Notes: a model not told the origin generated them from the sequence alone. DNA of 64,000 bases from Anniella stebbinsi (GCA_029215795.1 JARDYH010000007.1:18387763-18451762); one strand, 5' to 3'; shown: positions 1 through 12,011, numbered from the stretch's first letter. A program made the numbers and translations.

Positions 1-225
1 GGGGAGGTGTGAGGCTGAGAGAGAGCTGCTTGCCTAAGGGCACTTAGTGATTCACGGCAGAGGCGAGATTTGACTTGACGCAAGGACTTTTACTGGGGTA
101 AGCAATCGTACATTAAGAAGTGATTAATTGCACATAGGAGCATTAAAGATTAGATAGGAAAGCATTTCTTACACAATATTGCCACCTGTTGGATGCTTCA
201 GGAAATTAAGATTGACACATTACGG

Positions 226-358
226 GCACAACCCTACCCATGTTTAGACAGAAAAAAAGTCCTACAACTCCCAGCTTTACCCAGCCAAACATGTCTGGCT
301 GGGGAATGCTGGAAGTTGTGGGACTTTTTTTCTTTCCGAACATGGGTAGGATTGTATC
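226..358. mobile_element. Foldback MITE, family A, copy 1
   Basis: The two halves are inverted copies. The left half reads ACCCATGTTTAGACAG followed by an A run and CCTACAACTCCCAGC; the right half reads the reverse complement and ends in AACATGGGTAGGATTG. Two more copies lie at about 14561-14684 and 51828-51958, which shows that this is an interspersed non-autonomous element. It encodes nothing. Confidence 0.75.
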
Positions 359-1297
359 CGTAGGTATTAAATCTGACTACAGTCCAGCTGACAGTGGTGC
401 ACAGATACTGCAGAGGCTCCACACATGTGCAAGTATACCAAGGATTAGGTATGTGCATAAATCATCAGTGTCCTGCCCATCCAGCCATGCACACCCAGGA
501 GCAATGCATAGGTAGATAGGGGGAGGGAGTCTACATATGTGTGAGACTGGTGAATCATTCCCACACCATCTGACTAGCTTGTTTCTCTAACCTGAACAGA
601 TGTCTCTGTGTCTCACCTGACCAAGAGAGAACACTGCAGCCATATGGATAGACCCCAGTCAGCAATGGAACTATAAATCCCAGCTGAGTGTTTTGGGTTT
701 CAGGAATTATTACAATTTATGAGCCGTGCTTCTTAAAGCCAGAGAATATGAAGTGGTACCACAAAATATGTATTAGAGAAGATCAAAACTTGCAATGGTA
801 AAACAAAGATACATCACTATGCACAATACAATTAGGATGATTAGAATCATAATAGAAATAGTGGCTTGCATATTTCTTATTAAAATCAAAGTTCTTATTC
901 CTCTTAACCAACAGAACAGCAATCATTGAGCCCTTATATTTATTTATTTATTTATCTATCTGGCAGGCATGGTTAGTAGAGCTGACATAGTCCTGTTTAG
1001 CAGCCTTCTTGTTCACTCTGTTCAACTGTGTCAAAAATCTCAGTATTTGAATCATTTGCTCTAGTCTTTTATTTTAAGCAAACAACTGCACCAAGACTCA
1101 AACATAATTCCTGCTTATAGCTCTAAGGGGGCTTCTTCTTAACACAGGCTTAAAGCTGACTTCAGCGGCACCCTTCATCTCCTAAATCAAGAAGCTTTTT
1201 TGCTTACAAGGATTAACCAACCTACCTGTGGCAAACTCCTTTGCGCCAGTTCCCAAAATACATTTCTGTACTTAAAGCTAGCTCATAACATAATGAG

Positions 1298-1513
1298 CCT
1301 GTTCAGACAACACACTAAACAACGGCTAGGCCGTTCACCCTTTTGAAGCAAATGGTTAGCGAGCATGTTTAAACTGTGTTATGTAGCCAGTACCACCATG
1401 GTTAGGACTGGTTCACAAGACATTCTAAATCATGGATCACACGACACACTAAGCCATAATAGTTTGTCCAAAATGCTTAACCACCATTGCTTAGCATGCC
1501 GTCTGAATAGGGT
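1298..1513. mobile_element. Foldback MITE with TTCAGAC ends
   Basis: The left end CCTGTTCAGACAACACAC is mirrored at the right end by GCCGTCTGAATAGGG. Internal 'taaac...ggttag' and 'cttaaccaccattg' blocks are also inverted. Related words recur near 19320-19430. The structure suggests a non-autonomous DNA transposon, possibly hAT-derived, but I could not define a clear target duplication. Confidence 0.6.
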
Positions 1514-2324
1514 CATAGAGAACTACCACTCTGCACTTACAGTTAGCACTCATTCATTAACTGTCAAATGTTACAGTACTAGTTTAAATGTTACATACTA
1601 AGAAAACGTGATTTTAAAAAAAACATTTAACAAATAATATCAAAGCAAAATGCAATAATCAACCATTAATAATAAAACCATAATGCGTAAGAAAGCCATT
1701 TTACAGTAACAATAGAGAATCCATTTAAATTGCATTATTATCAGAAACTTTTATGCTTTTGCAGAATTATCCATTTTAATCTATAGTAAACTCTCTTCAC
1801 GTGTTCTCATTGTTTTTCAACTTCCAATGATTAATGTATTCCAGTTGTCATAAAACATTCCTAGTTTTCTTACAATGCAATCCAATGCATGTCTACTCAG
1901 AAATAAGTCCTGCTGTTTTCAGGGGAGTTTACTCTAGGTAAGTGTGCATAGGATAACAACCTTGGTTCCCTTTCCACTTTTGTTTAATTCTTACCGAGTG
2001 AGTGTGCTTAAGCTTAAACATGTAGAGAATTCGCAAGATACATTCAAACCAATCCTCCAGTTCCAGCGAATCAACTTGTTTCCACTTACTGGTAACTTCA
2101 ACTGCTATCAAAGGTATATATTGTCAAGAAAACATAAACAAACGTTTCCCTGCCGTGGCGGACAAATCCCGTCCCGCCACCCGGTTCCCCAGCCAAAACT
2201 GGCTTGAGCCAACCCTTGAAATAACCACACAGAAATTTAAGGACATATATAACAATTCATTTTGTTTGTTTGGTCTGGAGCCAAGCCTTCTGTCACCATT
2301 AACCATGTAGGGGCATCTAACTGA

Positions 2325-2572
2325 TGAAATAATATTATATTTTAATTTCTTTTTATTATTGCACTTATATCCTGCCATTTTTCCACTTGCAAGGAACCCA
2401 AGGCAACTTACATGGTCTTTGCCACTCTCTCCATTTTATACTCCCAACAAGCCTGTGAGGTAGGTTAGGCTGAGAGTGACTTTCCCAAAGTTACCCAGTG
2501 AACTTCATGGCTGAGTGGAGGGACTTGAACCCAGATCTCAAAGCCCAAGTCCACCACATCACACTGGCTCCT
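2325..2572 (-). mobile_element. tRNA-derived SINE (antisense)
   Basis: Read on the minus strand it has a 'gccagtgtg' head, a B-box-like 'gggttcaagtcc' segment, the body 'cactctcagcctaacctacctcac', and a tail 'ggcaggatataagtgcaataa'. The same body recurs at 6545-6786, 36004-36245, 38267-38392 and 17083-17316. Confidence 0.8.
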
Positions 2573-2659
2573 ATATCAAGAATATTCTTCCAGAAAATGT
2601 GGGGGGAGGGACGTTATTGTGAAAAATACAGTGTACTACTGAGTACTACAGAGTACTAC

Positions 2660-2963
2660 AGAGGAGGGCCACGGTCTTTTCTAGATCAACCCAGAATGCA
2701 GGACACGGAATAATAGGCTCAAGTTACAGGGAGCCAGATTCCGGCTGGACATCAGGAAAAACTTCCTGACTGTTAAAGCAATACGACAATGGAACCAATT
2801 ACCTAGGGAGGTTGTGGGCTCTCCCACATTAGAGGCATTCAAGAGGCAGCTGGAGAGCCATCTGTCAGGGATGCTTTAAGGTAGATTCCTGCATTAAGCA
2901 GGGGGTTGGACTCGATGGCCTTATAGGCCCCTTCCAACTCTGCTATTCTATGATTCTATGATT
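2660..2963 (+). mobile_element. CR1 LINE 3' end
   Basis: It shows the typical CR1 3' signature: 'agccagattccggctggacatcaggaaaaacttcctgac' split over the element, then 'gaggttgtgggctctcc', 'gggggttggactcgatggcc', and a short ATTCTATG repeat tail at 2944-2962. The 5' part is missing, as is usual for 5'-truncated CR1 copies. Confidence 0.9.
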
Positions 2964-3972
2964 TGAGATATCTTTCCAGTTTTTTACTCATCTGCCTCTT
3001 TGGCCATTTTGGATGAAGTGCTACCAAAATGTAATCAATCATTGAGAGCTCAAGTCTGTTCATGGGGCAGCAGCTACACTGAGCTACCAAAGGAGATGCA
3101 AATGCTGTGGCTACTCACTCATTTGTCAGCTGCCAAAATTATATTAGTGGTTTACACTACCCTACTGTGAACTGGTGTGTGTAATTGGGTGTGATAGACC
3201 ATGCATTGCGTACATGAGGCGCAAGGGTATTAGCAGAACAGAAACAAGACTGGCGGTCAGCTTTCAGAAATTGCCAGCCAATCTAACTGAATTGCTTCAG
3301 CCTCCAACACTCTGCCACTCCCAGTGAGTGTTTTCTAGGGAGGGGGGTGTCTATAAGCTCTATTAATCCTGCGGTGGCTGCGCAGTGGCGCTGCATTTTT
3401 TAAAATGATGCAGCTGCCAACTCACAGCCACATCAGCGTTTTACCTTCAATACTGCGCTTTTTCGTGGTGTCTATTTACCGTGACTTTTCTGTTTGCTCC
3501 AATGCCAGCATGTTGTTTCTCCCATCCTTCAGGGGTGGCTTCGGTCTGGAGGTGTTCCTAGGGGCAGATCCCAGTGCAGGATAAGCCCGGGAATGCAGGG
3601 CATTGGGCAGGGGGCAGGTTTGACAAATGGCATGGCCACCGGATAGCCTGCACTCCCTCCTGCCATCTAGGTTTAGCATTCCAAGCCCCACAGCAATGCT
3701 GCTGCGGGGTTTTGGTGGGAAGCAGCTACAAAGTGGTGGTGTATAAACACCCCCTAGGATGTGATAATCTGTGTTGCTGTATGCATTTTAGTTCCCCTTG
3801 TTCATAAAAGGTACATCGGGGTTCTCTGCACTAGCAATGTGGAGTGGGTAGATGGGAACTGGTCCAAAACATTTTGCTGCTTGAAACAGGACACCAAATG
3901 CCACCACTACCACCCATGGTGAAGTGGCGGTAGGGCCTGCAGGTTTGCAGCACCAGGACTTTTTAATTAAGA

Positions 3973-4370
3973 ACACAACAACAGCCATGCTGGAGCAGAC
4001 CCAGGGTCCCGTATTCTGTTCACACAGTGGCCAAGCAGCTGCCCATGGGAAACTCACAAGCAGGACATGAGTGCAACAGCACCCTCCTGCCCATGTTCCC
4101 CAGCAACTGGTATACATAGGCAGACTGCCTGTGATACCAGAGTAACATATAGCCATCAGGACTTGTAGCCATTGATAGCCTTCTCTCCCATGAATTCATC
4201 TAACCCTCTTTTAAAGCCATCCAAATTAGTGGCCATCACTACATCTTGTGGTAGTGAATTCCATAGTATAACTGCGTACTGTGCGAAGAAGTTCTTCCTT
4301 TAATCCGTCCTGAATCTTCCACCAGTCATTTGATGACCCTATTATTATGAGAGAGGGAGAAAAATGTCTC
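3973..4370 (-). mobile_element. CR1-like LINE 3' end (antisense)
   Basis: It contains 'catgctggagcagaccc' near 3990, 'ggccaagcagctgcccatgg' at about 4030, and 'gtagtgaattccatagtata' near 4251. On the minus strand it ends in the 'tctgctccagcatgg' tail. The same sequence recurs at 7996-8412, 20368-20937, 38795-39173 and 58888-59343. Confidence 0.85.
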
Positions 4371-6353
4371 TGTGGATCAACAAAGCTGCCTGCAATTTTG
4401 GACTCTCCTTGGGGTGTGGTTTATGGGACTGTCATGATGAGTGCCTGCACTTCAAAATTTACCACTGCACCACTGGTTAGGGCTAATACTTTTAAAATGA
4501 CTCGCTGCACCATCAGTACCTGCCTACATCTATTCCACTGCCTAAAGCATCCCTGCTTCACTCTGCTGCATGGTAGGCCCAGTCCTGATCTCCCTCACCC
4601 TAACATGAGTCCTATGATAACTAGCCCTACAAAACAGTATTTGTTCGGTGCAGAAGAAAATATGGCAAGAGAGCTTTTACCTCCAACAGACATCAACTAA
4701 GTTGCTGACTTCAGGCAGGCAGAACATCTGACGGCATCAGATGCAGACAAGCCGACCACCAGCCTGGTGTAGCAAGATATCTACAAGGCTTTCTGCAACC
4801 AATGTCCTGGACAGAGATGATAAGATGTTCAGCAGTCTGTCAAGCTGGAACCGCCCTCAGTGTTGCACCCAACCCAGCGGGTTAAAAAAGTGTCAGGCTG
4901 CAGGAGCCACAGGCAAGGTGGAGATGAAAGCTGCTGGATAAGAGTGAACCCAGGGCAAGCTGGATTCTCCCTCCTGAATTCTGGAGCCACCAGCCTAATG
5001 CAGCAGGAAGTAGCAGAAAAGGCTGCAGGGTAGATTGAGCCTCTAAAATCAGGCAGTTTCATGCACAATAATCCAAAAGTGCTGCGAAACCACAAAGGTG
5101 CCAGTGTTGCAGCAGGTCTATTATTTGTGCTAGTCTCCATCACAGAACATGAAGTTCTGTGGTTCACCGGCCGTCGCAATATATAGCCCACCTGTGGCAT
5201 GTCACGGATCTCACACAGGGTGATTATACATCCGTGTGCAGCCAAGGTTGAACCTATTTAGTTCTTTGTCCTTGGGCAGGTACAGCCTAAGGCCCATCTT
5301 GGGAAATTGGCATGACCCATCTCTGAATCCTGAGACAGATGGTTTCCCTCTGGGGAGCCACCGATTTCATAGCTCGTAAGCCAAGCTTGCTTCTATCAGC
5401 CACGTCCCAGTGCGGTCAGTTTTCTCTAGCTTTACTGTGTAAGAAACCCAGAGGCAGCATCTCCATTGTTGCAAATCAATAGGTATAATGTATTTAAACA
5501 CTGAGGGAGAACGGATTTTGAAAAGGGCAAAGACTCACCTCTATGTATCATGGGATAATGAATCATGGGATAAGGCTGGAAGCCAAACTACTGAAATATT
5601 TGGAGCCGAACCTCACAGACATAGCAGAATCTTACTTCAACACTGTCGACGAGACAACATCCCCCATCACACTTGAGGCCAGTGAGTAGTTGGGGGTGCA
5701 GGACAGGCCATGTAGCACACACAACCCTATCCCTCCGACAAAGGAGCTTAGGAAGAACAGCCAGGGCAGGGGGCTGCCACCTAATGGCAGGGTCGGCTCT
5801 GCCTGGAAGAGCATGGATGGAGAACATGAGGATGCTGAGAAGTACCTATCCCCTAAGCTTTGGGTGCATTGGTAAGCCTGAATCCAATGCTCTCAATTCC
5901 ACTTGTGGCATTGGCCACGCCCATAACAAGAAGACCGAGAGAGCATTCGGAGCCATCAGAAACCAAAATGATCTTGCCAAAGAGTGAAAGAGGCTGGGTG
6001 GGGAAGGGAAAAAACACAGCTCGCTTCTTGCACCCGGTCACTGCATCTGCCAGGCCCACAGCTTGCAATAAATCCTGGGGGGGGGGGGGAGGAATGGACC
6101 GAAACGTTCCCATTAATGCCAAATGGCTCTCTGCCCTACTCCCCAGCCCCGCTCAACCCCACAACAGCACAGCCTCCTACACAAGCATGTGAGGCCCTCC
6201 TCACAGAAGAAGTACAAACCAGTCAAGGTCATCCAAAGAAGCCGTTGCACAGCAGAGCTGCACGTTAAAAACGAACGAACGCCAGCCTCCCATTGGGCGG
6301 GGGAGATATGGACCTTCCTTCGTTTGTTAACTTCTCTCAAAAGCAGTCGGTAG

Positions 6354-6520
6354 AACTTGGTGGCCAACCAATGAAATTGTTTGGCAGGAGATTCGGGACG
6401 GGCAAAAGGAAGGACACCTTCACACAATGTGGAATTAATGTACAGAATTTGCTGCCACAAGTTGTGATAATAGACACTTAGATGGTTTTAAAATGGGATT
6501 GGACACATTCATGGAGGGGA
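6354..6520 (+). mobile_element. CR1-like LINE fragment
   Basis: It has 'accaatgaaattgtttggcag', 'gacgggcaaaaggaaggac' and 'ttcacacaatgtggaattaa'. These are degraded versions of the central block of the copies at 20368-20937 and 38795-39173. The 3' tail is missing. Confidence 0.65.
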
Positions 6521-6544
6521 AGAGGGGAACAGACCGTGACTGAT

Positions 6545-6945
6545 TTTCATTCACTTATTTATTACATTTATATCCGGCCTTTTTTCCTCCAAGGAACCCA
6601 AGGCGGCATACATAATCCTCCTCCTTTCCATTTTATACTCACAACAACAACCCTGTGAGGTAGATTGGGCTGAGAGTCTGTGACTGGCCCAAAGTCAACC
6701 AATGAGCTTCCATGGCCGAGTGGGGGCTAGAACCCGGCTCTCCTGACTCCCACTCCAACACTCTAACCACTACACCACACCGGCTCTCAAGGTCCCAGGT
6801 TCAATCCCCAGCATACCCAGGTAGGGCTGAAAAAATTCCTGCCTGAAACCTTAGAGATCCGTTGCTGACAGTCAGTGTCAACAACACTGGGCTAGACGAG
6901 CCAAGGGTCTTTTTCAGTATAAGGCAGCCTGAGAGGTTCCTAAGT
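6545..6945. mobile_element. Composite of two tRNA-derived SINEs
   Basis: 6545-6786 is an antisense copy of the 'gagccggtgtggtgtagtgg' SINE; its tRNA-like part (about 6726-6786) includes 'ggtgtagtggttagagt' when read on the minus strand. From 6787 a second tRNA-derived SINE runs on the plus strand. It starts inside the B box ('aggttcaatccccagc') and ends with 'gggtctttttcagtataagg'. The abutting heads suggest that one inserted into the other or that the two recombined. Confidence 0.7.
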
Positions 6946-7049
6946 CTAACAATAGTATTAGCCATGATCATTATATGAACCTTCCCAAAAAAAATGCCGC
7001 TGAATATCAGTTGCTGGGGGCGGTGGCGACAGTCAGGGCGGGAATCTGC

Positions 7050-7152
7050 CTTCTGTGCCTGGCCTGTGGGCTTCCTGAGAGGCAGCCGGTTGGCCATTTT
7101 GGGAGAGCAGAAGCTGCGTTAGATGGATCTTGGTTTCCTTACGTTCTTATGC
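7050..7152 (+). mobile_element. CR1-like LINE 3' tail
   Basis: A degraded tail with 'ggccattttgggagagcag', 'tagatggatcttggtttcc' and 'acgttcttatg', matching the end of the CR1-like group in this window. Confidence 0.55.
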
Positions 7153-7727
7153 TGCAGGATAAACGGGATAAAAAACCAACAACCGTAAAGCACTTTGCAC
7201 ACTCTTGCCAAAGTGATACATAAACAGGGTGAAAGAAAACTCTGAGCAGGACTGCTGTTGTTGCCAGCTCCTGCAAATTTTATTCCAAGCGTTGCCAAGC
7301 TTGTAGATTCTTCTAAAGTGTAAAATTGAACCAAAAAAAAAGAGCATGCAATAAAACTGTGAGGGGAAAAAAATCTCTTTCATGTTTAAAAAGCTCATTT
7401 CCAACCCCTGTGGTGGTAGAAAAACTTGGCAAATGTCAATGTGACAGCAAAAAGATCTAAAGGCTTTGATCCAAAAATAAATAAAGGAATAGCATCAAGA
7501 AACATTATTTTTTTTAAAAAAAAAAAAGTTAAAATTCATGATGTTAAAACAATCTCGTCGCTCTGGAGAGGGGGATGTTGACTCAAGGTTTTGAAGCCTT
7601 GCTCCTGGCAACTTTGTTCCATTCCTATTTTTAAAGTTTGCAAGGAGCGGAGGCATAAATTGAGTCTGGATTTCACATTCGGAGCTGGAAGGGGGGAAGT
7701 GCAAAGAAGGGACAGAGCTGAGTTGCT

Positions 7728-7972
7728 TCTTGAACAACAAAGAGTCCTGTGTCACCTTAAAGACGAACACATTTATTATGGTACAAGGGCAACATGTGGC
7801 ACTCCAGATAGTGTCAGGCTGGCAAACTCCCCAAAGCTGTAGCCAACATAGCCAATGGTGATGGAGCATCGGAATTGTAGTCCAACAATATCTGTAGGGC
7901 CACAAGCTCCCCTCCCCTGGCATAAACTTTCATGGACTAGAGCTACTTCATCAGTGGACTCTAATCTTATGT
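7728..7972. mobile_element. Retroelement end interrupted by a MITE
   Basis: 7737-7786 reads 'caaagagtcctgtgtcacc' and 'taaagacgaacacatttatt', and 7921-7972 continues with 'cataaactttcatggact' and 'cttcatcagtgg'. These two pieces read as one reptile-style repeat. Between them lies a copy of foldback MITE family B (7787-7920), so the MITE inserted later. Confidence 0.6.
7787..7920. mobile_element. Foldback MITE, family B (nested)
   Basis: It has a damaged left arm with 'ggcactccagatagtg' and a right arm with 'attgtagtccaacaatatct' and 'gggccacaagctcccc'. It matches the family B copies at 27854-27972 and 29354-29484. Confidence 0.6.
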
Positions 7973-7995
7973 ACTAGTGAAACCAAAATGCAGCC

Positions 7996-8412
7996 CACAG
8001 AACATAAGAGCAGCATGCTAGATCAGACCAAGGTTCCATCTAATCCAACATTCTGTTCACACAATGGCCAACCAGCTGCCCACAGGAAGCCCACAAGCAG
8101 GACACTGGGGCAACAGCACTCTCCTGCCCATGTTCCCCAGCAACTGGTGTACATAGGCTTACTGCCTTAGATACTGGAGGTAACACATAGCCATCAAGAC
8201 TAGTAGCCATTGATAGCCTTCTCCTCCAGAGATTTGTCCAACCCCCTTTTAAAGCCATCCAAATTAGTGGCCATCACCACGTCTTATGGTAGCAAATTCC
8301 ATCGTATAACTATGCACTGGGTGAAGAAGTATTTCCTTTTATCTTTCCTGGAACTCCTACCAATCAGCTTCATGGGATGACCCCAGGTTCTAGTATTAGG
8401 AGGGAGGGAGAA
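7996..8412 (-). mobile_element. CR1-like LINE 3' end (antisense)
   Basis: It contains 'atgctagatcagaccaagg', 'ggccaaccagctgcccacag', 'catgttccccagcaactgg' and 'aatcagcttcatgggatga'. It is close to the copies at 3973-4370 and 58888-59343 in the same orientation. Confidence 0.85.
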
Positions 8413-8466
8413 TTTATTAGCCTTCTGTACAAGCGAAACCTCAATGCAGCCAAGAGTACAAAGAAA

Positions 8467-8580
8467 ACATGAGAAGAGCCCTGCCGGATCAGACCGAGGG
8501 TCCATCTAGTCCAGCATTCTGTTCACACAGTGACCAGCCAGCTGCCCAGGGGAAACCCACAAGCAGGACATGGGTCAATG
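8467..8580 (-). mobile_element. CR1-like LINE tail (antisense, short)
   Basis: It contains 'cctgccggatcagaccgagg', 'ccagcattctgttcacacag' and 'cccacaagcaggacatggg'. Only the last 110 bases of the element are present. Confidence 0.8.
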
Positions 8581-9551
8581 GTGGAGAACAAGGACGTGAG
8601 AGAGACTGCCCAGAAGAAAGGGAAACAGTTATCTCCATATGATTTGGCGAGGATTCCAAAAGATGCAGGAAAGGGACCATCGCTACCGAGGCTCCCCAAA
8701 AGAAATGCTGGGGAAACTGATGTTCATAAGCCCCCTTCTCCCCCTCCTCTATTACACTGCTTGGCAAGAAAAGAAAGTGAAAGACTTCAGGTAGATGACT
8801 CTGCTCCTCTTCCCAGAGCAAAAAGCCTCAAGAATCTTGCCCACGTCTGCCACTTTCAAGGGCTCAGTCAGTATCCTGCCTTGGGCAGCAAAGAGCATTG
8901 GATGATGCTACCGGCCCAAGAGCTCTATTGGGGGATGTGTTTTCTCATATCATCATTGCTAGGAATAACGTCCAATGTTCATAAGAACCTGCATACAGGG
9001 ATTCCAGCAGATGAGCCTTCTTGAACCGTTGCAGCAAATTTAAGAATACAATTCTATACATGCCTGTTTAGGAGTAATAATTACTCCTGAGACCGATGGG
9101 GCTTACTTCCAGGTAAGTGGATGTACAATTGCGCCTTATCGTGGCCTTTATAGGCTAAAGCCACTGTATCAAATGTATGAAGCACTGTCATCAATTGGTA
9201 GATACATGATATACACATGGGTTTACAAGGGGGGGGGAGGTGGGATTGAAAACAGCGGGGGCAAAAGGTCATGAGATGCAAGTCTTCCATTTTGTGGCCT
9301 TTTCCCCCTACAGTTTCCTCTACATCCACATGTATGTTCATTGTATCACCCACCGAAGTAAGGAGCCTATTTCATGCTTCTGATGAAAGAGGTTCTAAAC
9401 AGAGACCTGCAGAGACTCAAGAGTGCTTTAATGTCATGACCTCTGACCTGAACGCTTCCCACCACCACCCATATTCCCTGTTGTATGGGGCATGAGTCAG
9501 TCTTGCCAGGCATCCGAGGATTCTAACAGATGCACAAGAATGAAGGACCAG

Positions 9552-9735
9552 TGCAGGCTGGTGCCTCCAATTTCAGTGGGGCTGTGAATCCACTCTGGGT
9601 TTTGGTCAGAACTCTCAAGGAGCTATCCAAGGTCTTGAACCCATTTGGGGCTTGGGTTTGGTACCTTGTATAGCTCCTTGAGAGTTCAGAGTGGTTCTGA
9701 TTACAGCTCCACTGAACTCAGAGCCACCAGCCTCC
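9552..9735. mobile_element. Foldback MITE, family H
   Basis: The left arm 'gcaggctggtgcctcc ... cagtggggctg ... aactctcaaggagctat' is mirrored on the right by 'atagctccttgagagtt ... agctccactgaa ... gccaccagcctcc'. A second copy, interrupted by a CR1, lies at 58850-59478. Confidence 0.7.
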
Positions 9736-11262
9736 TCTGTGAAGGACCTCTGTGTTTTTACACAAGCGGAATATTAGTAATTCCTAGTGTGGCCCAGGGA
9801 GTCAAGCAACACCATGAGTGGGAGAATATGCTCGTGAGTGTTTTTTTTTCTGCTTTATGGCTGTAATTGCTTCAATCAGAGGTAAAGGACCATTCTGGTT
9901 ATATGACACACCCACACCCTGGCACGTATCACTCCAGCACCCGTTTCAGCAAAGCATAAAGGAACGGGCTTTACTTCTTCTCTCTTCTTCATGTGGATTG
10001 TGTGCAATAAGAACATGAGAACATAAGAAGAGCCATGCTGGATCAGACCAAGGCCTTCTACCCACAGTTAAAAGCACTCTTCTCTCTATGATTTCATACC
10101 AGTATCCCAGAACGGAATACAACCAGAACAGGTCCTGGGATTAAGTTCTGGTAACTCAACACCACAAAAGGTCAATACTGTTGTAAACTATTGACACTGA
10201 CCCCATAGAAAACATCTGTCGTACGCCAAAGTAAATAATGTACAATGCCTCTACTATTGATCAACACCGTCACTCAGTCCTTCGTAAAAATCTGTGCTCT
10301 TCTGTCTTTATATACTCCCCAGTGCATTTCAGGTCATATGACCCCCTTTCTCAAGGGTAATTAATAAAAGAATTCACAAAGCTCTAATCATTCAGCAGCA
10401 ACATGTCTCGCTTGTGTTCTCACTGTAGATTATAAAGTGTCGCTCCTAATCTAGCACCGAATCTGGAAGCTTCTTCAGTACATTAAGAATCTTACGTTTC
10501 CTTCCTTCCTTAAGTTCTTAGCTCCCACAGTCCTCAACAATCTACTCCAAATAACTCTTGATCATGCAGAAAACCCAAAATAGTACAATTACAGACATGC
10601 GCATTAGCCATTTATGCAAGTAACTCTGCTTCCAATAACTTATTTTACATAAAATGTTTGGAGTTTCTGTATGTAGCACGACATTTTTAAGTTAGAAAAC
10701 GTACAACTTCTACCTACCCTGAACGTCTATAGTCCTTTTATTTTTATTTATTTGTGGCATTTATATACCACTGAATATATTAAAATCCCTCAGCAGTTTT
10801 AAGAAATCAGTGGGCAAAACAGCATCCTGTGGGAGTGAATTCCACAAAGCTGATAGAGGAAACATTTTCTTAAGGAACTACATGGTTTAGAAGAGGGATT
10901 TCAAGCTGTTTGAAGTTGGGGTGTCTTTTGTTAGCGACACTGAAAGCCTCTGTGCCCTTATCCATCAACACATTTTACTAGGAAAAAAGCAATCTTTCTT
11001 TAAGCATGATACCGGTCAACCAGTCATGTTTGAGCTTGCTGCAAAGTGAATTGAGCTCAACCGTAAACTAAATTATATTTTAAGAAATAAAGTTAAATTA
11101 TAACTGCAACTCCAGTTCAGAACAAGGTATTGTCTGCCAGGTGCCACGTGAATGCCACAGAAGATGGGACATGTCCACTCATCCTCAGGTAGGGTTTACT
11201 GTTGTGTGTGGGGCAGCCTCACCCAATTGAGTGCCCTCCATCTGTGCTGGACTACATGGTGT

Positions 11263-11382
11263 AGGCAACCTAGAGCCCTCCAGATGTTTTGGACTGCAAG
11301 TCCTATAATCCATGTTCTAGGCTAGGGTTGATGGGAGTTGTAATCCAACACACCTGGAAGGCACCAGGTTGGGGGAAGGCTG
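11263..11382. mobile_element. Foldback MITE, family B
   Basis: The inverted arms are 'gagccctccagatgttttgg' on the left and 'ccaacacacctggaaggcac' with 'caggttgggggaaggc' on the right. It lies about 0.5 kb upstream of the PARD6A CpG island. Confidence 0.75.
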
Positions 11383-11886
11383 TGTGTGGGTAGCCAGAAG
11401 TGTATCGTGCACCAGCCACCAAGATGATGAGCCTCCAAGCATACAAAATCCATTTTCCTCCTTACCACTGGCAGGGCTTCCGGTCTCTCCTGTACCACTG
11501 GGCTGACCTCATCTCCACCTTGTCTGATACAGAGATTGAATGGAAGCCAGAAAGTTATTCCCTTGCTTGGGTTGAGGACTAAGACGGCTGCAAAGCACTC
11601 CTCACTCTTCGGACAATCCGAAGGAACCACTCAATTTTGGCACTACTGCAGCAACAGCTGCCTGGTCTGTTCATTCTGGAACCTAACGACGTCCAGTTAG
11701 TAATTTCATCAACAAGCTCGACCTCACCACCACTCTCTTCTGTCTCTCTTCCCAGTTTCTGCCCTATGGAGCAGCCAGGCTGCCCCGAAGAGGCGGATCC
11801 TCACGGCAGCGCGCACGCCAGCTGCCCCACTCGGCCTCGCTTTGATCTCACACCGTCGGATACACCTTGGAACGCCCTGGGCGCCG

Positions 11887-11912
11887 GTTACCTAGGCGAC
11901 GTTGTCAGCAAC
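11887..11912. promoter_or_regulatory. RFX X-box-like motif pair
   Basis: GTTACCTAGGCGAC at 11887-11900 fits the RFX consensus RYYNYY-N(1-3)-RRNRAC on both strands. It is directly followed by GTTGTCAGCAAC (11901-11912), a second pair of half-sites without a spacer. It lies about 270 bases upstream of the PARD6A ATG. The motif match is seen; binding is inferred. Confidence 0.5.
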
Positions 11913-12011
11913 CTTCCATCCTAGCGCCGCGGACGTTCTGAGCCCGCCCCCTTCGGCCGGTTTGCGCCAATCGCGCGGCATCTCCCCCGCAACCTGCTTG
12001 CGGGGCGGCGG

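Larger units (their letters stand above)
1..11760. other. Repeat-rich intergenic region, no recognised gene
   Basis: I found no exon that I could match to a known protein on either strand. In human the shelterin gene ACD lies head-to-head with PARD6A, but no ACD-like OB-fold exon is visible here. The region is a mosaic of CR1 ends, two tRNA-derived SINE types and foldback MITEs, listed separately. Stretches 360-1297, 1514-2324, 2964-3972, 4371-6353, 7153-7727, 8581-9551 and 9736-11262 hold no element that I can name, apart from AT-rich DNA around 1600-1900 and a small CR1 tail near 10008-10052. Short exons could have been missed by eye. Confidence 0.7.

Noticed and set aside
4829..5245. Minus-strand open frame of 138 codons
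   Set aside because: No start context, splice partner or recognisable domain; its Cys, Leu and Pro content is that of translated non-coding DNA.
9570..9720. Regulatory dyad for a gene near 9.6 kb
   Set aside because: The inverted arms recur at 58850-59478, so this is a dispersed foldback element.
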